Below are positions 1 through 6,283 of a stretch of 9,300 bases of DNA, in pieces. The notes beneath the pieces were generated by a model. That model was not told where the DNA came from. It did not search any database and worked only from the letters and a program-made list of their open reading frames with translations. Position numbers and translations under genes: made by a program. The number at the start of each line of letters is the position of its first letter. Within the stretch, counting starts at the first letter, position 1. Origin of the DNA: Prolixibacteraceae bacterium (GTDB lineage: Bacteria > Bacteroidota > Bacteroidia > Bacteroidales > Prolixibacteraceae); contig JAFGGF010000345.1 in the NCBI GenBank assembly GCA_016930735.1, positions 1-9,300 of the forward strand, written 5' to 3'.

Positions 1-291
1 CCGGAATTAATAATAAGCAATGATAAAATTGGAGTAATTTTTCAGAATTATCCGAATCCATTTAATTCTACAACAACAATTCCGTACTATTTGTCAAATC
101 CCGGTAAAGTATCTTTGATTTTTTATAGCATAAATGGGCAGGAAATATATTCTGCTTTAAATACATTTCATAAGGAAGGAAATTATATTTACTTTTTTAA
201 TCCAGGAATTTTCCCAGAAGGTATATATTTTTGCCGGTTAAAGATAAATAACCAAACAGTTGGTTTTCAGAAATTGATTTACCTGAAATAA
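1..291 (+). CDS. C-terminal end of a T9SS-secreted protein (type A sorting domain), 5' end outside window
   Basis: The reading frame is open from base 1 to the TAA at 289-291, giving 96 residues with no start in the window, so the true gene begins upstream. Residues 15-22 read QNYPNPFN, the hallmark opening of the type IX secretion C-terminal sorting domain. The rest follows the family pattern: beta-strand-rich text, a central INGQEIY, a PEGIYFCRL strand and a terminal QKLIYLK. In this family the domain directs export across the outer membrane by the Por machinery and is then removed, leaving the protein secreted or tethered to the cell surface. The cargo domain is not visible, so the enzymatic or binding role is unknown. 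A plausible guess from the downstream xylanase is a polysaccharide-active protein, but that is inference. Bases 1-240 are only about 28% G+C by hand count. Confidence 0.9.
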   Translation, partial: PELIISNDKIGVIFQNYPNPFNSTTTIPYYLSNPGKVSLIFYSINGQEIYSALNTFHKEGNYIYFFNPGIFPEGIYFCRLKINNQTVGFQKLIYLK

Positions 292-310
292 TTCAGTTAG
301 TAAATATTGT

Positions 311-342
311 TTTCGTATTTTTAGAATTACTTATTACATTTA
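311..342 (+). promoter_or_regulatory. Candidate Bacteroidota-type promoter for the GH10 gene
   Basis: TACATTTA at 335-342 matches seven of the eight positions of the Bacteroidota -7 element TAnnTTTG. TTTC at 311-314 is a three-of-four match to the -33 TTTG, with a 20-bp spacer. The start codon lies at 370, so the leader would be short. The gap 292-369 is extremely AT-rich, which makes chance matches likely, and I see no Shine-Dalgarno sequence before the ATG. Confidence 0.25.
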
Positions 343-369
343 ATTTATAAACCAATTAATACTAAAAAT

Positions 370-1608
370 ATGAAATGTGGATTTCTTGTTAGTTTATTTG
401 TAGGGATATTTTTTATAAATATCTCAAATGGGCAAATATCCGATGCCAATCAATCGATTGAAAAACTCCGTAAAGGTGAGTTAATTATAAAGGCAAAACC
501 CGGAGATAACGTTGAAGTTGAACAACTCAGCCATGAGTTTTGGTTTGGTTGTGCTATTAGTAACGGACTGGCAGGTGATTACTGGAAAGCCGAGGATAAA
601 GAAATGTTCAAAAAGAAATTCCTTGAAAATTTCAATTCAGCTGTAACTGAAAATGCGGTTAAATGGCCGGATATGGAAAGACGGAAAGGCCAGGTAAATT
701 ATCAGACTGTCGATGGAATACTGGAATGGACAGAAGAAAATAATATTCCTCTTCGTGGCCATAATATTTTCTGGGGTGTAGAAAAGTTTGTCCAGGATTG
801 GGTAAAAGAACTGGATGATGCAGAATTGGAGAATACACTAAAAAACAGGGCAGAAACCCTTGCAGCAAGGTATAAAGGACGTTTTGCCGAATACGACCTG
901 AATAACGAAATGATCCACGGGAATTATTACGAAAAACGGCTGGGGCCGGAAATTACAAAGCAAATGGCACAATGGGTTCACAACGGCGATCCCGATGCAA
1001 AACTTTTCCTGAACGATTACGATATCCTAACCGGGAATGCCCTTGACAGGTATATGGAACAAATCAGGACTTTATTAAATCAGGGAGTTCCGATTGCCGG
1101 TATCGGGGTACAGGGGCATTTACACGGCGACACTTTTGACAGGGCAGAACTCAAACGTTCACTCGATTCACTGGCTCAGTTTGGTTTGCCTGTCCGGATA
1201 ACGGAATTTAATATGCCGGGCCAACGATCGAAATATTACCGCGACCGGAATTTAAAAATGACTCCCGAAGACGAAGAACAGAAAGCCAAAGATATTGTGG
1301 ATTATTACCGTATCTGTTTTACCCACCCTGCAGTTGAAGGTATTATCATGTGGGGTTTCTGGGAAGGTGCCAACTGGATTAGTGTATCTTCTTTGTACAA
1401 TCGTGACTGGACACCAACACCGGCAGCCAAAGCATACCATCACCTGATTTATAATGAATGGTGGACAAACGAATCAGGAACTACAAATAGTGAGGGAATT
1501 TATAAAGTGCCTGCATTTTTTGGAAAGTATAAAGTCACTGTAAATGGAGTTTCACAAATTATCGATCTGAAAAAAACAGATAAAAAAGCTTATATAGAAA
1601 CCAGATAG
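370..1608 (+). CDS. Secreted GH10 endo-1,4-beta-xylanase
   Basis: This 412-residue protein is a glycoside hydrolase family 10 enzyme, which cuts internal beta-1,4 bonds of xylan with retention of configuration. A Sec signal peptide covers about residues 1-21, with a hydrophobic core at 5-17 and no lipobox. Residues 33-63 form the small beta-strand segment found before the barrel in many such enzymes (EFWFGCAIS). Barrel landmarks are ENAVKW (94-99), RGHNIFW (129-135), DLNNE with the acid/base Glu180, GVQGHLH (247-252), RITEF with the nucleophile Glu279, and WGFWEG (328-333). The tail (about 370-400, EGIYKV...FFGKYKVTV) is a small beta domain also seen in plant-type GH10 proteins. There is no T9SS sorting domain, so it is probably periplasmic or released another way. 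The position after the nucleophile motif is Asn281, where classical xylanases have Asp. Its 3' end faces the CBM9-like gene 27 bp away. Confidence 0.93.
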   Translation: MKCGFLVSLFVGIFFINISNGQISDANQSIEKLRKGELIIKAKPGDNVEVEQLSHEFWFGCAISNGLAGDYWKAEDKEMFKKKFLENFNSAVTENAVKWPDMERRKGQVNYQTVDGILEWTEENNIPLRGHNIFWGVEKFVQDWVKELDDAELENTLKNRAETLAARYKGRFAEYDLNNEMIHGNYYEKRLGPEITKQMAQWVHNGDPDAKLFLNDYDILTGNALDRYMEQIRTLLNQGVPIAGIGVQGHLHGDTFDRAELKRSLDSLAQFGLPVRITEFNMPGQRSKYYRDRNLKMTPEDEEQKAKDIVDYYRICFTHPAVEGIIMWGFWEGANWISVSSLYNRDWTPTPAAKAYHHLIYNEWWTNESGTTNSEGIYKVPAFFGKYKVTVNGVSQIIDLKKTDKKAYIETR

Positions 1609-1635
1609 GAAATTCCATACTTTCAAGGTTGGATT

Positions 1636-2241
1636 TTATTCAAATTTTACTCCTCCGAAAAACTCAGGTCGATGATAATCAGGATTTTCTGAGTTTACCG
1701 GATTCCAGGTGACATAATGCGGTTCTGAAGTGCCATCTCCGCATTTGTAAAAATTGGCTGTTGCCTTAATTCCTGATAGGTTAATTATTTTATCAAAAGT
1801 AAAACAGGAAACAGGAATTCGGGCTTCCAGTACCCATTCAAAGTTGCCTTTCCTTTCCTCGAAAGGCTGGTTGCCGAGAGAGGATATAATTTCAATTTCT
1901 TTTATTATTTCAGGATCGACAAATACACGGTTTTTCCTTCCTGTGCCATAAGCAAGATGAATGGTTCCGATACAGTTAAATTCAAAATTATAATAGTTTT
2001 TCCCGTCAAATGAAATAAAAAATTCAACACAACTGTCTTTGTAAACTTCGCCGTTAGTTTGTGTTTCTTTGGCAAGGATATATTTTTCTTTAACCTTATA
2101 TTTTAAATTAATAGTTTTACCTGAATGTGTGATCTGAAAGCTCACTTCCGGTTTAAAGGTGAAATCCTTCCAGTTCACGATATCAATTAATTGAAAATCC
2201 TGATTGTTATTATCAGATCGTTTTACTTTTAGTTTTTTCAT
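1636..2241 (-). CDS. CBM9-like carbohydrate-binding protein (family 9-like, Bacteroidota type)
   Basis: The 201-residue product matches the stand-alone 'carbohydrate-binding family 9-like' proteins common in Bacteroidota. Recognisable blocks are CVNW-like IVNWKDF (21-27), KPEVSFQI (30-37), TNGEVYKDSCVEFFIS (62-77), YYNFEFNCIGT (83-93), EWVLEARIPVSCF (135-147), ANFYKCGD (162-169), HYVTWNPV (175-182) and the closing HRPEFFG.VKFE. The family is a beta-sandwich related to the xylan/cellulose-binding CBM9 module, but its ligand has not been established here. No signal peptide or membrane segment is visible at the N terminus (MKKLKVKRSD), so it is predicted cytoplasmic. That is usual for this subfamily but at odds with binding extracellular glycans. 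The gene lies 43 bp downstream of the methyltransferase gene on the same strand and may be co-transcribed. Its 3' end converges on the GH10 gene. Confidence 0.85.
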   Translation of the reverse strand: MKKLKVKRSDNNNQDFQLIDIVNWKDFTFKPEVSFQITHSGKTINLKYKVKEKYILAKETQTNGEVYKDSCVEFFISFDGKNYYNFEFNCIGTIHLAYGTGRKNRVFVDPEIIKEIEIISSLGNQPFEERKGNFEWVLEARIPVSCFTFDKIINLSGIKATANFYKCGDGTSEPHYVTWNPVNSENPDYHRPEFFGGVKFE

Positions 2242-2284
2242 TCCTAACTTTACTTGTCAGCAGTACTTTGAAGAATAAATTTAA

Positions 2285-2881
2285 TTACTCTTTTTCAAAA
2301 ATGTAAATATTATCTTTTTCGAGGAAAGTTTCTATACGCCGGAGCTTATAGCCGGTTTTCGATATGCGGTCAAGTAACTCTTTTTGAAGAAGGAAATGCC
2401 CTCTGCCACCTGGGTCTTTTATCACATCTTTTTCAATCAGGACTAGTGAGCCCGAGTCTTTTAAATATTTCTTTGTATTCCGGGTAAATTCAATTGGTTG
2501 GGTGAGGTCGTGGAAAACATAAACCAAAATCATCATATCCAGGTTTTTTACCGGGAATAAAGGGTCATCCGTTTTTCCTTCCACAACTTCCAGATTTTCC
2601 AGGTTATCTCTTTCTTTTCTGTTTTTGAGCTGCCTGAGGCTCCAGCTATCTATATCGTTTGCATAAACTTTACCTTCATTACCCACTTTTTCAACAAGGG
2701 GGAAAGTCATATATCCCTGCCCGGCACCAATCTCCCCGATAATCATTCCGGCCTTAATTCCAAGTGAATCAAGGATTTCTTCTGTTGGTTGCCATACTTC
2801 GCGGTTTGGTTGACAACTTGAATACTGGGAGATTAAAATGCTAAAAAAAAACAAACAGATGCCTGTATTTATTTTTTTCAT
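2285..2881 (-). CDS. Exported class I SAM-dependent methyltransferase-like protein, possible lipoprotein
   Basis: A 198-residue protein with a Rossmann methyltransferase fold. Motif I is GEIGAGQGY (49-57), the SAM-binding glycine loop. The acidic end of strand 2 is VYANDID (72-78), followed by a DPLFP segment (106-110) and VYVFHDL (120-126) near motif IV, with SLVLIEKD (145-152) as a late strand. The substrate cannot be told. The N terminus (MKKINTGICLFFF...) has a charged start and a hydrophobic core ending in QYSSC at 19-23. This is a signal peptide with a weak lipobox, Cys23 being the possible lipidation site. No in-frame ATG, GTG or TTG occurs between codon 11 and Met46, and Met46 lies at the start of motif I, so a cytoplasmic version from an internal start would damage the fold. 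A methyltransferase outside the cytoplasm would lack an obvious SAM supply, which is odd. The family call is firm; the location and role are open. Confidence 0.8.
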   Translation of the reverse strand: MKKINTGICLFFFSILISQYSSCQPNREVWQPTEEILDSLGIKAGMIIGEIGAGQGYMTFPLVEKVGNEGKVYANDIDSWSLRQLKNRKERDNLENLEVVEGKTDDPLFPVKNLDMMILVYVFHDLTQPIEFTRNTKKYLKDSGSLVLIEKDVIKDPGGRGHFLLQKELLDRISKTGYKLRRIETFLEKDNIYIFEKE

Positions 2882-3007
2882 GGTTTTAGTATATTTTGGT
2901 TTTTCAATTAGTTTGATGTTGAGTTATATAATTACATTCTTAAAGATAGCCTGTATATTTACGTGGAAACTCATTATATTTAAATCGCTATATAAACAGA
3001 TCAAAAT
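2882..3007. promoter_or_regulatory. Divergent intergenic region between methyltransferase and Nif3-family genes
   Basis: Both flanking genes start here, so this 126-bp AT-rich gap should carry two promoters. Candidate -7 elements are TATATTTA at 2954-2961 (+) and TATCTTTA at 2941-2948 (-), each matching TAnnTTTG at seven of eight positions. Neither has a good TTTG at the expected distance upstream. I see no clear operator palindrome and no Shine-Dalgarno sequence before either start. Confidence 0.3.
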
Positions 3008-3916
3008 ATGAAAAGGCGAAATTTTTTAAAAAGTTCTGCATTGGCATCATTGGCTTTCAGTACAAGCCCATCAATGGCATTAAATTCAAATAATATAGTT
3101 ACTGCCAGTGATTTACAGAATTACCTTCGCAGCCTTTATATGGTTCGTGAACCTTCGGTCGATAGGATTATAGCCGGTGATCCAGGGACAAAGATTAAAA
3201 AAGTTGGCACAGCCTGGATGCCTTATTTTTCTACACTTAAAAATGCTGTTGAGAAAGGCGTAAATGTTATGGTTGTGCATGAACCAACTTTTTATACACA
3301 TTGGGACCTGGATGGCACGAATGATGATTTTTACAAAGCTCCTGAACCTGCCAGAAGTCAATATCTGGAAGCAGTTGAGCAGAAGAAAAAATGGATTGTT
3401 GATAATGAGCTAACTATTATTCGATGCCACGATGTTCTGGATATTATTAAGGATTTCGGAATACCCTTTGGATTGGGAATGGCACTTGGTCTAAAAAATG
3501 AAAATATTATCCTGTCAAAAAATTATTATAATGTTTACAGGATTCAGGAAAATAAAGCATCAGAAATTGTTGAAAATATTGCTGTTTCCTTGAGGGAATT
3601 TAGTCAGCCAGGTGTTGCCTTTTATGGTGATCCGAACAGATTGGTTAAATCAATTGGATTAGGAACCGGGTGTATCTGTGATCCGCTGGATTATGCTGAA
3701 TTGGAAGCCGACCTTCATATTGCCATTGATGATACAATAAGAACCTGGGTACATACAACTTATGCAGAAGATACCGGTAATCCTTTGGTTGTGATAAATC
3801 ACGGAACATCAGAAGAAATGGGAGTTCGATTATTAAATGCGTTTTTAAGTAACAATATACCCGAAATCCCATTCATTCATTTTAATCAGGGTTGTAGCTA
3901 TAAATGGATTACATGA
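3008..3916 (+). CDS. Nif3-like dinuclear-metal protein with Tat signal peptide
   Basis: The 302-residue protein resembles the Nif3/YbgI family (also labelled 'GTP cyclohydrolase I type 2'), toroidal proteins that bind two metal ions and whose reaction is mostly unproven. It begins MKRRNFLK, a twin-arginine motif (Arg3-Arg4, Phe6-Leu7-Lys8), followed by a mild hydrophobic stretch to about residue 24, which suggests folded export to the periplasm with its metals in place. Family landmarks are KKVGTAW (64-70), VMVVHEPTF (88-95, where classical members have HHP), RCHD (139-142), FGLGMALGL (154-162) and the C-terminal VINHGTSEEMG (262-272), in which His265 and Glu269 match the usual metal ligands. 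The second His of HHP is replaced by Glu92, which could still ligate metal. It is transcribed alone on the plus strand between two minus-strand genes. Family membership is likely; the substrate is unknown. Confidence 0.8.
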   Translation: MKRRNFLKSSALASLAFSTSPSMALNSNNIVTASDLQNYLRSLYMVREPSVDRIIAGDPGTKIKKVGTAWMPYFSTLKNAVEKGVNVMVVHEPTFYTHWDLDGTNDDFYKAPEPARSQYLEAVEQKKKWIVDNELTIIRCHDVLDIIKDFGIPFGLGMALGLKNENIILSKNYYNVYRIQENKASEIVENIAVSLREFSQPGVAFYGDPNRLVKSIGLGTGCICDPLDYAELEADLHIAIDDTIRTWVHTTYAEDTGNPLVVINHGTSEEMGVRLLNAFLSNNIPEIPFIHFNQGCSYKWIT

Positions 3917-3983
3917 TATTAGTATCATTATCGGATAATTTTTCAACAAACTTTTTAAGTTTAATTCTTCAGCTTTTCAATAA

Positions 3984-4174
3984 ATTCCCTTCTTTTTATT
4001 AATTTGGATTGCAGGATGTGAACCTGAAATTAAAACAAATGAATTAATAATAATCAGGAATTCAGAAGTTTAAAAATGAAAAGATTAAATTTTTTGTTAT
4101 TGGAAATTATTTTATTACTGTTCCTTTTGCACCCCACCAGTAAAATGCATTCATTTTCAACCGCCCGGATTTGA
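3984..4174 (+). other. Possible gene relics: two signal-peptide-like fragments in the Nif3/YCII gap
   Basis: The 190-bp gap after the Nif3-family gene contains two short open stretches that read like protein N termini. In frame from 3984 to the TAA at 4071-4073, the text is FFLLIWIAGC followed by EPEIKTNE, a hydrophobic segment with a textbook lipobox (IAGC), but no start codon precedes it after the TAA at 3981-3983. Two bases after its stop, an ATG at 4076 opens a 32-codon frame (MKRLNFLLLEIILLLFLL...) ending at 4174, which resembles a second signal peptide and runs into the 3' end of the YCII gene on the other strand. They may be the remains of a lipoprotein gene lost when the locus rearranged. 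AT-rich DNA readily yields hydrophobic text, so chance is a serious alternative. Confidence 0.2.
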
Positions 4175-4505
4175 CCGATGGGTCTTCACCTTCAAGTTTT
4201 AATGCTTCATCAACGGTTTCTACATCAAAAATCAGCAAACCACGATGATCACCTCCACCTTCAAACGGACCGGCAACCATCAACTTCCCGGATTCAGCCA
4301 TACTGTTTAAATGATTTAAATGAAGTTGCTGGTAATATGCCGCTTCAGTGGAATCTTTGCTGACAGTTCCACCACTGTCAAGCAACATAAAAACATATCG
4401 TTTCATCGTGTAAGTTGTGTCACCTTCTGTGTAGGAAAATTCGCGCTGTGAAAAAGAAGACAGTGCAAATACAATTAAAAATATGGTGATTATCAGTTTT
4501 TTCAT
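4107..4505 (-). CDS. Exported YCII-domain protein
   Basis: From the chosen ATG the product has 132 residues. I prefer this start over the in-frame ATG at 4526 because it gives a clean Sec signal peptide, MKKLIITIFLIVFALSSFSQ, cleaved near residue 20; the longer form only adds seven residues in front. The mature part is a YCII domain, a ferredoxin-like fold: KRYVFMLL (35-42), QLHLNHL (60-66) with the conserved His65, GKLMVAGPF (73-81), RGLLIFDV (88-95), and EDPSVKSGRL (107-116) with Asp108 of the usual DP motif. The family's His-Asp pair has been suggested to be catalytic, but the reaction is known for few members. Small soluble YCII proteins are normally cytoplasmic, so an exported one is less usual. 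Its upstream neighbour msrA ends 96 bp before this start, so co-transcription is possible. Its 3' end faces the Nif3-family gene. Confidence 0.82.
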   Translation of the reverse strand: MKKLIITIFLIVFALSSFSQREFSYTEGDTTYTMKRYVFMLLDSGGTVSKDSTEAAYYQQLHLNHLNSMAESGKLMVAGPFEGGGDHRGLLIFDVETVDEALKLEGEDPSVKSGRLKMNAFYWWGAKGTVIK

Positions 4506-4570
4506 CAAATTTGCAATTTTGCTCATTCTAAGTATGTCAATGAATGATTTAGAGAATATAAAGTTTGATA

Positions 4571-4588
4571 CCCCGATAACAATTGGGG
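4571..4588 (-). terminator. Weak hairpin downstream of msrA
   Basis: CCCC (4571-4574) and GGGG (4585-4588) can pair around a 10-base loop, 13 bases past the msrA stop. No thymine run follows on the minus strand, so it is a poor intrinsic terminator and could equally be a chance hairpin in the leader of the YCII gene. Confidence 0.2.
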
Positions 4589-4601
4589 CACTATGACCAT
4601 A

Positions 4602-5198
4602 TTATTTTTTCAGTTTATCCTTAAAAATCTTTTCAAACTTTTCAACCTTGGGAGCCACTACCATCCTGCAATAGGGCTGGTTGGGATTTTCAGCAAAATA
4701 ATCTTTATGATAGTCTTCTGCCGGGTAAAAAGCCTCAAATTTTGTTACTTCGGTAACAACAGGATCACTGTAAACTTTTTCTTTTCCAAAAAGAGCAATT
4801 ATTTCCTCTGCTGTTTTCTTTTGTTCTTCAGAATGATAAAATACGACGGAACGGTATTGTGTTCCAATATCAGCGCCCTGCCGGTTTAGTGTTGTCGGAT
4901 CATGTGTTTCAAAAAATACTTCCAGAATTTCAGCAAATGAAACTACATCAGTGTCAAATTCAATCTGTACAACTTCAGCATGACCTGTGTTTCCTGTGCA
5001 TACTTCCTTGTATAATGGATTCTTTACGTGCCCGCCACTATAACCGGGCAATATACTTTTTACTCCTTTTAACTCTTTATAAATTGCTTCTGTGCACCAG
5101 AAACATCCTCCGCCAAGAGTGGCAGTTTCCAATCCTTTTGCCATAAGATTTCCTGTCATCAAAAATAGTGTGATAATTATAATTAATTTCTTAACCAT
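4602..5198 (-). CDS. msrA: Peptide-methionine (S)-S-oxide reductase MsrA, exported form
   Basis: The 198-residue protein reduces the S-epimer of methionine sulfoxide in proteins, repairing oxidative damage. The catalytic block is GGGCFWCTEA (29-38), with nucleophile Cys32 and a further Cys35. Other family signatures are GYSGG (52-56), CTGNTGHAEVVQIEFD (67-82), FFETHDPTT (95-103), GADIGTQYRS (108-117), FYPAEDYHKDY (157-167) and QPYCRMVVAPK (174-184). Cys67 and Cys177 are candidates for resolving cysteines. A signal peptide occupies residues 1-20 (MVKKLIIIITLFLM then TGNLMA), so this copy should work in the periplasm and needs an electron donor there; no MsrB, thioredoxin or DsbD partner is seen nearby. 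The ATG lies inside the end of the upstream DUF6787-like gene (16-bp overlap) and has a strong Shine-Dalgarno sequence, pointing to coupled translation. Confidence in family and start is high. Confidence 0.96.
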   Translation of the reverse strand: MVKKLIIIITLFLMTGNLMAKGLETATLGGGCFWCTEAIYKELKGVKSILPGYSGGHVKNPLYKEVCTGNTGHAEVVQIEFDTDVVSFAEILEVFFETHDPTTLNRQGADIGTQYRSVVFYHSEEQKKTAEEIIALFGKEKVYSDPVVTEVTKFEAFYPAEDYHKDYFAENPNQPYCRMVVAPKVEKFEKIFKDKLKK

Positions 5199-5509
5199 CC
5201 CAATTGCTCCTTCTTTTTCTTTTTAAACCGGAACCTGTTTAACAGTTTTTTTTCAAAATTCCAGAAGAACCGGAATTGCCCGAACAAGGTTCCTACAGTA
5301 AGTAATATTACCTGGTAAGCAGGCAAAACTATCAGGATATATAATGGCACCCTTAACCAGGGTGATGTATTATATGTGATGTTTAACAGGTTAAAAAGGA
5401 AATCTTTAATGTACATAACTGAAAAACCGGTAATGGCAAAAACAATTAGTATTATTATTACCTGAAATCCTGACGTTATTCCCCACCTTTTTTTTAAAAA
5501 ATCGATCAT
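5183..5509 (-). CDS. Small two-helix membrane protein, DUF6787-like
   Basis: A 108-residue protein with two predicted membrane helices, about residues 15-34 and 54-77, separated by a short loop (ITYNTSPW). The start KKRWGITSGFQVIII, the middle LPAYQVILLTVGTLFGQFRFFW (62-83) and the basic FEKKLLNRF are typical of the DUF6787 proteins of Bacteroidota, whose role is unknown. A run of five lysines near the C terminus (96-100) should lie on the cytoplasmic side. The last codons overlap the start of msrA in another frame and contain its ribosome binding site, so the two are probably translated together. The 120 bp upstream to the VTT-like gene is AT-rich without a convincing promoter. A function linked to MsrA is conceivable from the coupling only. 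Confidence 0.8.
   Translation of the reverse strand: MIDFLKKRWGITSGFQVIIILIVFAITGFSVMYIKDFLFNLLNITYNTSPWLRVPLYILIVLPAYQVILLTVGTLFGQFRFFWNFEKKLLNRFRFKKKKKEQLGWLRN
5207..5212 (-). promoter_or_regulatory. Shine-Dalgarno sequence of msrA inside the upstream gene
   Basis: On the minus strand AAGGAG stands 8 bases before the msrA ATG (5198). It is the clearest Shine-Dalgarno match in the window, where other starts have none or weak ones, and it supports this start for msrA. It lies in the Lys-Glu codons near the end of the DUF6787-like gene. Confidence 0.75.
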
Positions 5510-5629
5510 TTGTATTGTTGTTTTATTTAAAATTTTCCTAAAAACTTTATTTATCTAACCAGGATTATTTTAATAATAACAATACTTTGAATAACTTGTT
5601 TGATTAAAAAGATAAATCTGTCTTTAATT

Positions 5630-6232
5630 TTATCCAATCTGATGAGTCTGGAAAATAATATATCCGTAAAGGGCGAACCGGAGAATCCTGAAAAGGGCAA
5701 ATTTCAGGAATTTGAATGAGGGGTAACCCGCTGAGCCTACCAGCAAACAGGTTGCCGACCAGGGAATAGGAGTCATCCCCGCAATAATAATCAGGAACAA
5801 ACCATATTTGCGAAGTTGTTTCCATGTATTTTTCAAATATTTCATCCTGATTAGCCTGAATGTTGCCAGTTTGCCTATAAACTGCCCGATCAAAAAAGTT
5901 ATATAACCCAAAACATATGAAACTCCGGCAAAAAACAGGACGTTTAAAATATAATGTACAACCCCGCCTTTATTAAAAGCCCAAAGCATAAACAGTTCAG
6001 GTGGGATTATCCCGAAAAAAAATTCGGAGGCAAAGTAAATCCCGTAAATTATCAGTGGTTTTCCATAAAAACGCTGAACCCATATTTCAGGATTATCTTC
6101 GAAAACTACGTCTTTAAAAAGGTAGTAAACAGCAAGAAGGATTAACAACCATGCAATTCCACTTAATCCGTTTTTTATTAAAAATTTTATACGTGGACTT
6201 AACTTCACTGCCTTAGATTTTGAACAATACAA
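5630..6232 (-). CDS. VTT/DedA-like multi-pass membrane protein
   Basis: The product is up to 200 residues with about five hydrophobic segments, near 23-41, 58-78, 93-118, 144-168 and 174-195. Two features recall the VTT (SNARE-associated/DedA/TMEM41) family: FGIIPPELFMLWAFNKGG (73-90), like the re-entrant acidic-proline motif, and a late GMTPIPWSATCLLVGSAGY (152-170), like the F/P-G-R-rich second re-entrant loop. The usual Arg in that loop is not obvious, so it is a divergent member. DedA proteins take part in lipid scrambling, including undecaprenyl-phosphate recycling, but nothing here shows the substrate. No ATG start is available: the open frame begins with TTG at 6232, and a GTG eight codons in (6208, giving MKLSPRIKF) is equally plausible. 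The gene sits 97 bp past the SASA gene and 120 bp ahead of the DUF6787-like gene. Confidence 0.65.
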   Translation of the reverse strand: MYCSKSKAVKLSPRIKFLIKNGLSGIAWLLILLAVYYLFKDVVFEDNPEIWVQRFYGKPLIIYGIYFASEFFFGIIPPELFMLWAFNKGGVVHYILNVLFFAGVSYVLGYITFLIGQFIGKLATFRLIRMKYLKNTWKQLRKYGLFLIIIAGMTPIPWSATCLLVGSAGYPSFKFLKFALFRILRFALYGYIIFQTHQIG

Positions 6233-6283
6233 ATTACGTAATTCATTCCAATTATTGAAATTTCAGGGTGTAAACTGTAAAAC

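Noticed and set aside
659..1443. Minus-strand open frames inside the GH10 gene
   Set aside because: They lie opposite a well-conserved catalytic domain and their translations show no family motifs.
4506..4526. Upstream ATG for the YCII gene
   Set aside because: It would put seven residues before a complete signal peptide that already begins with MKK.
4593..5146. Plus-strand open frames opposite msrA
   Set aside because: The minus-strand frame carries all MsrA motifs; the plus-strand text (Leu/Phe/Cys-rich) is a shadow of it.
5207..5227. Poly-lysine/T-rich stretch as a terminator or repeat
   Set aside because: It is coding sequence (KKKKKEQ) of the DUF6787-like gene and has no stem before the T-rich run.
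5604..5825. Second minus-strand frame over the end of the VTT-like gene
   Set aside because: It overlaps the membrane protein in another frame and has no recognisable domain or context. A frameshift was considered, but the main frame is continuous.
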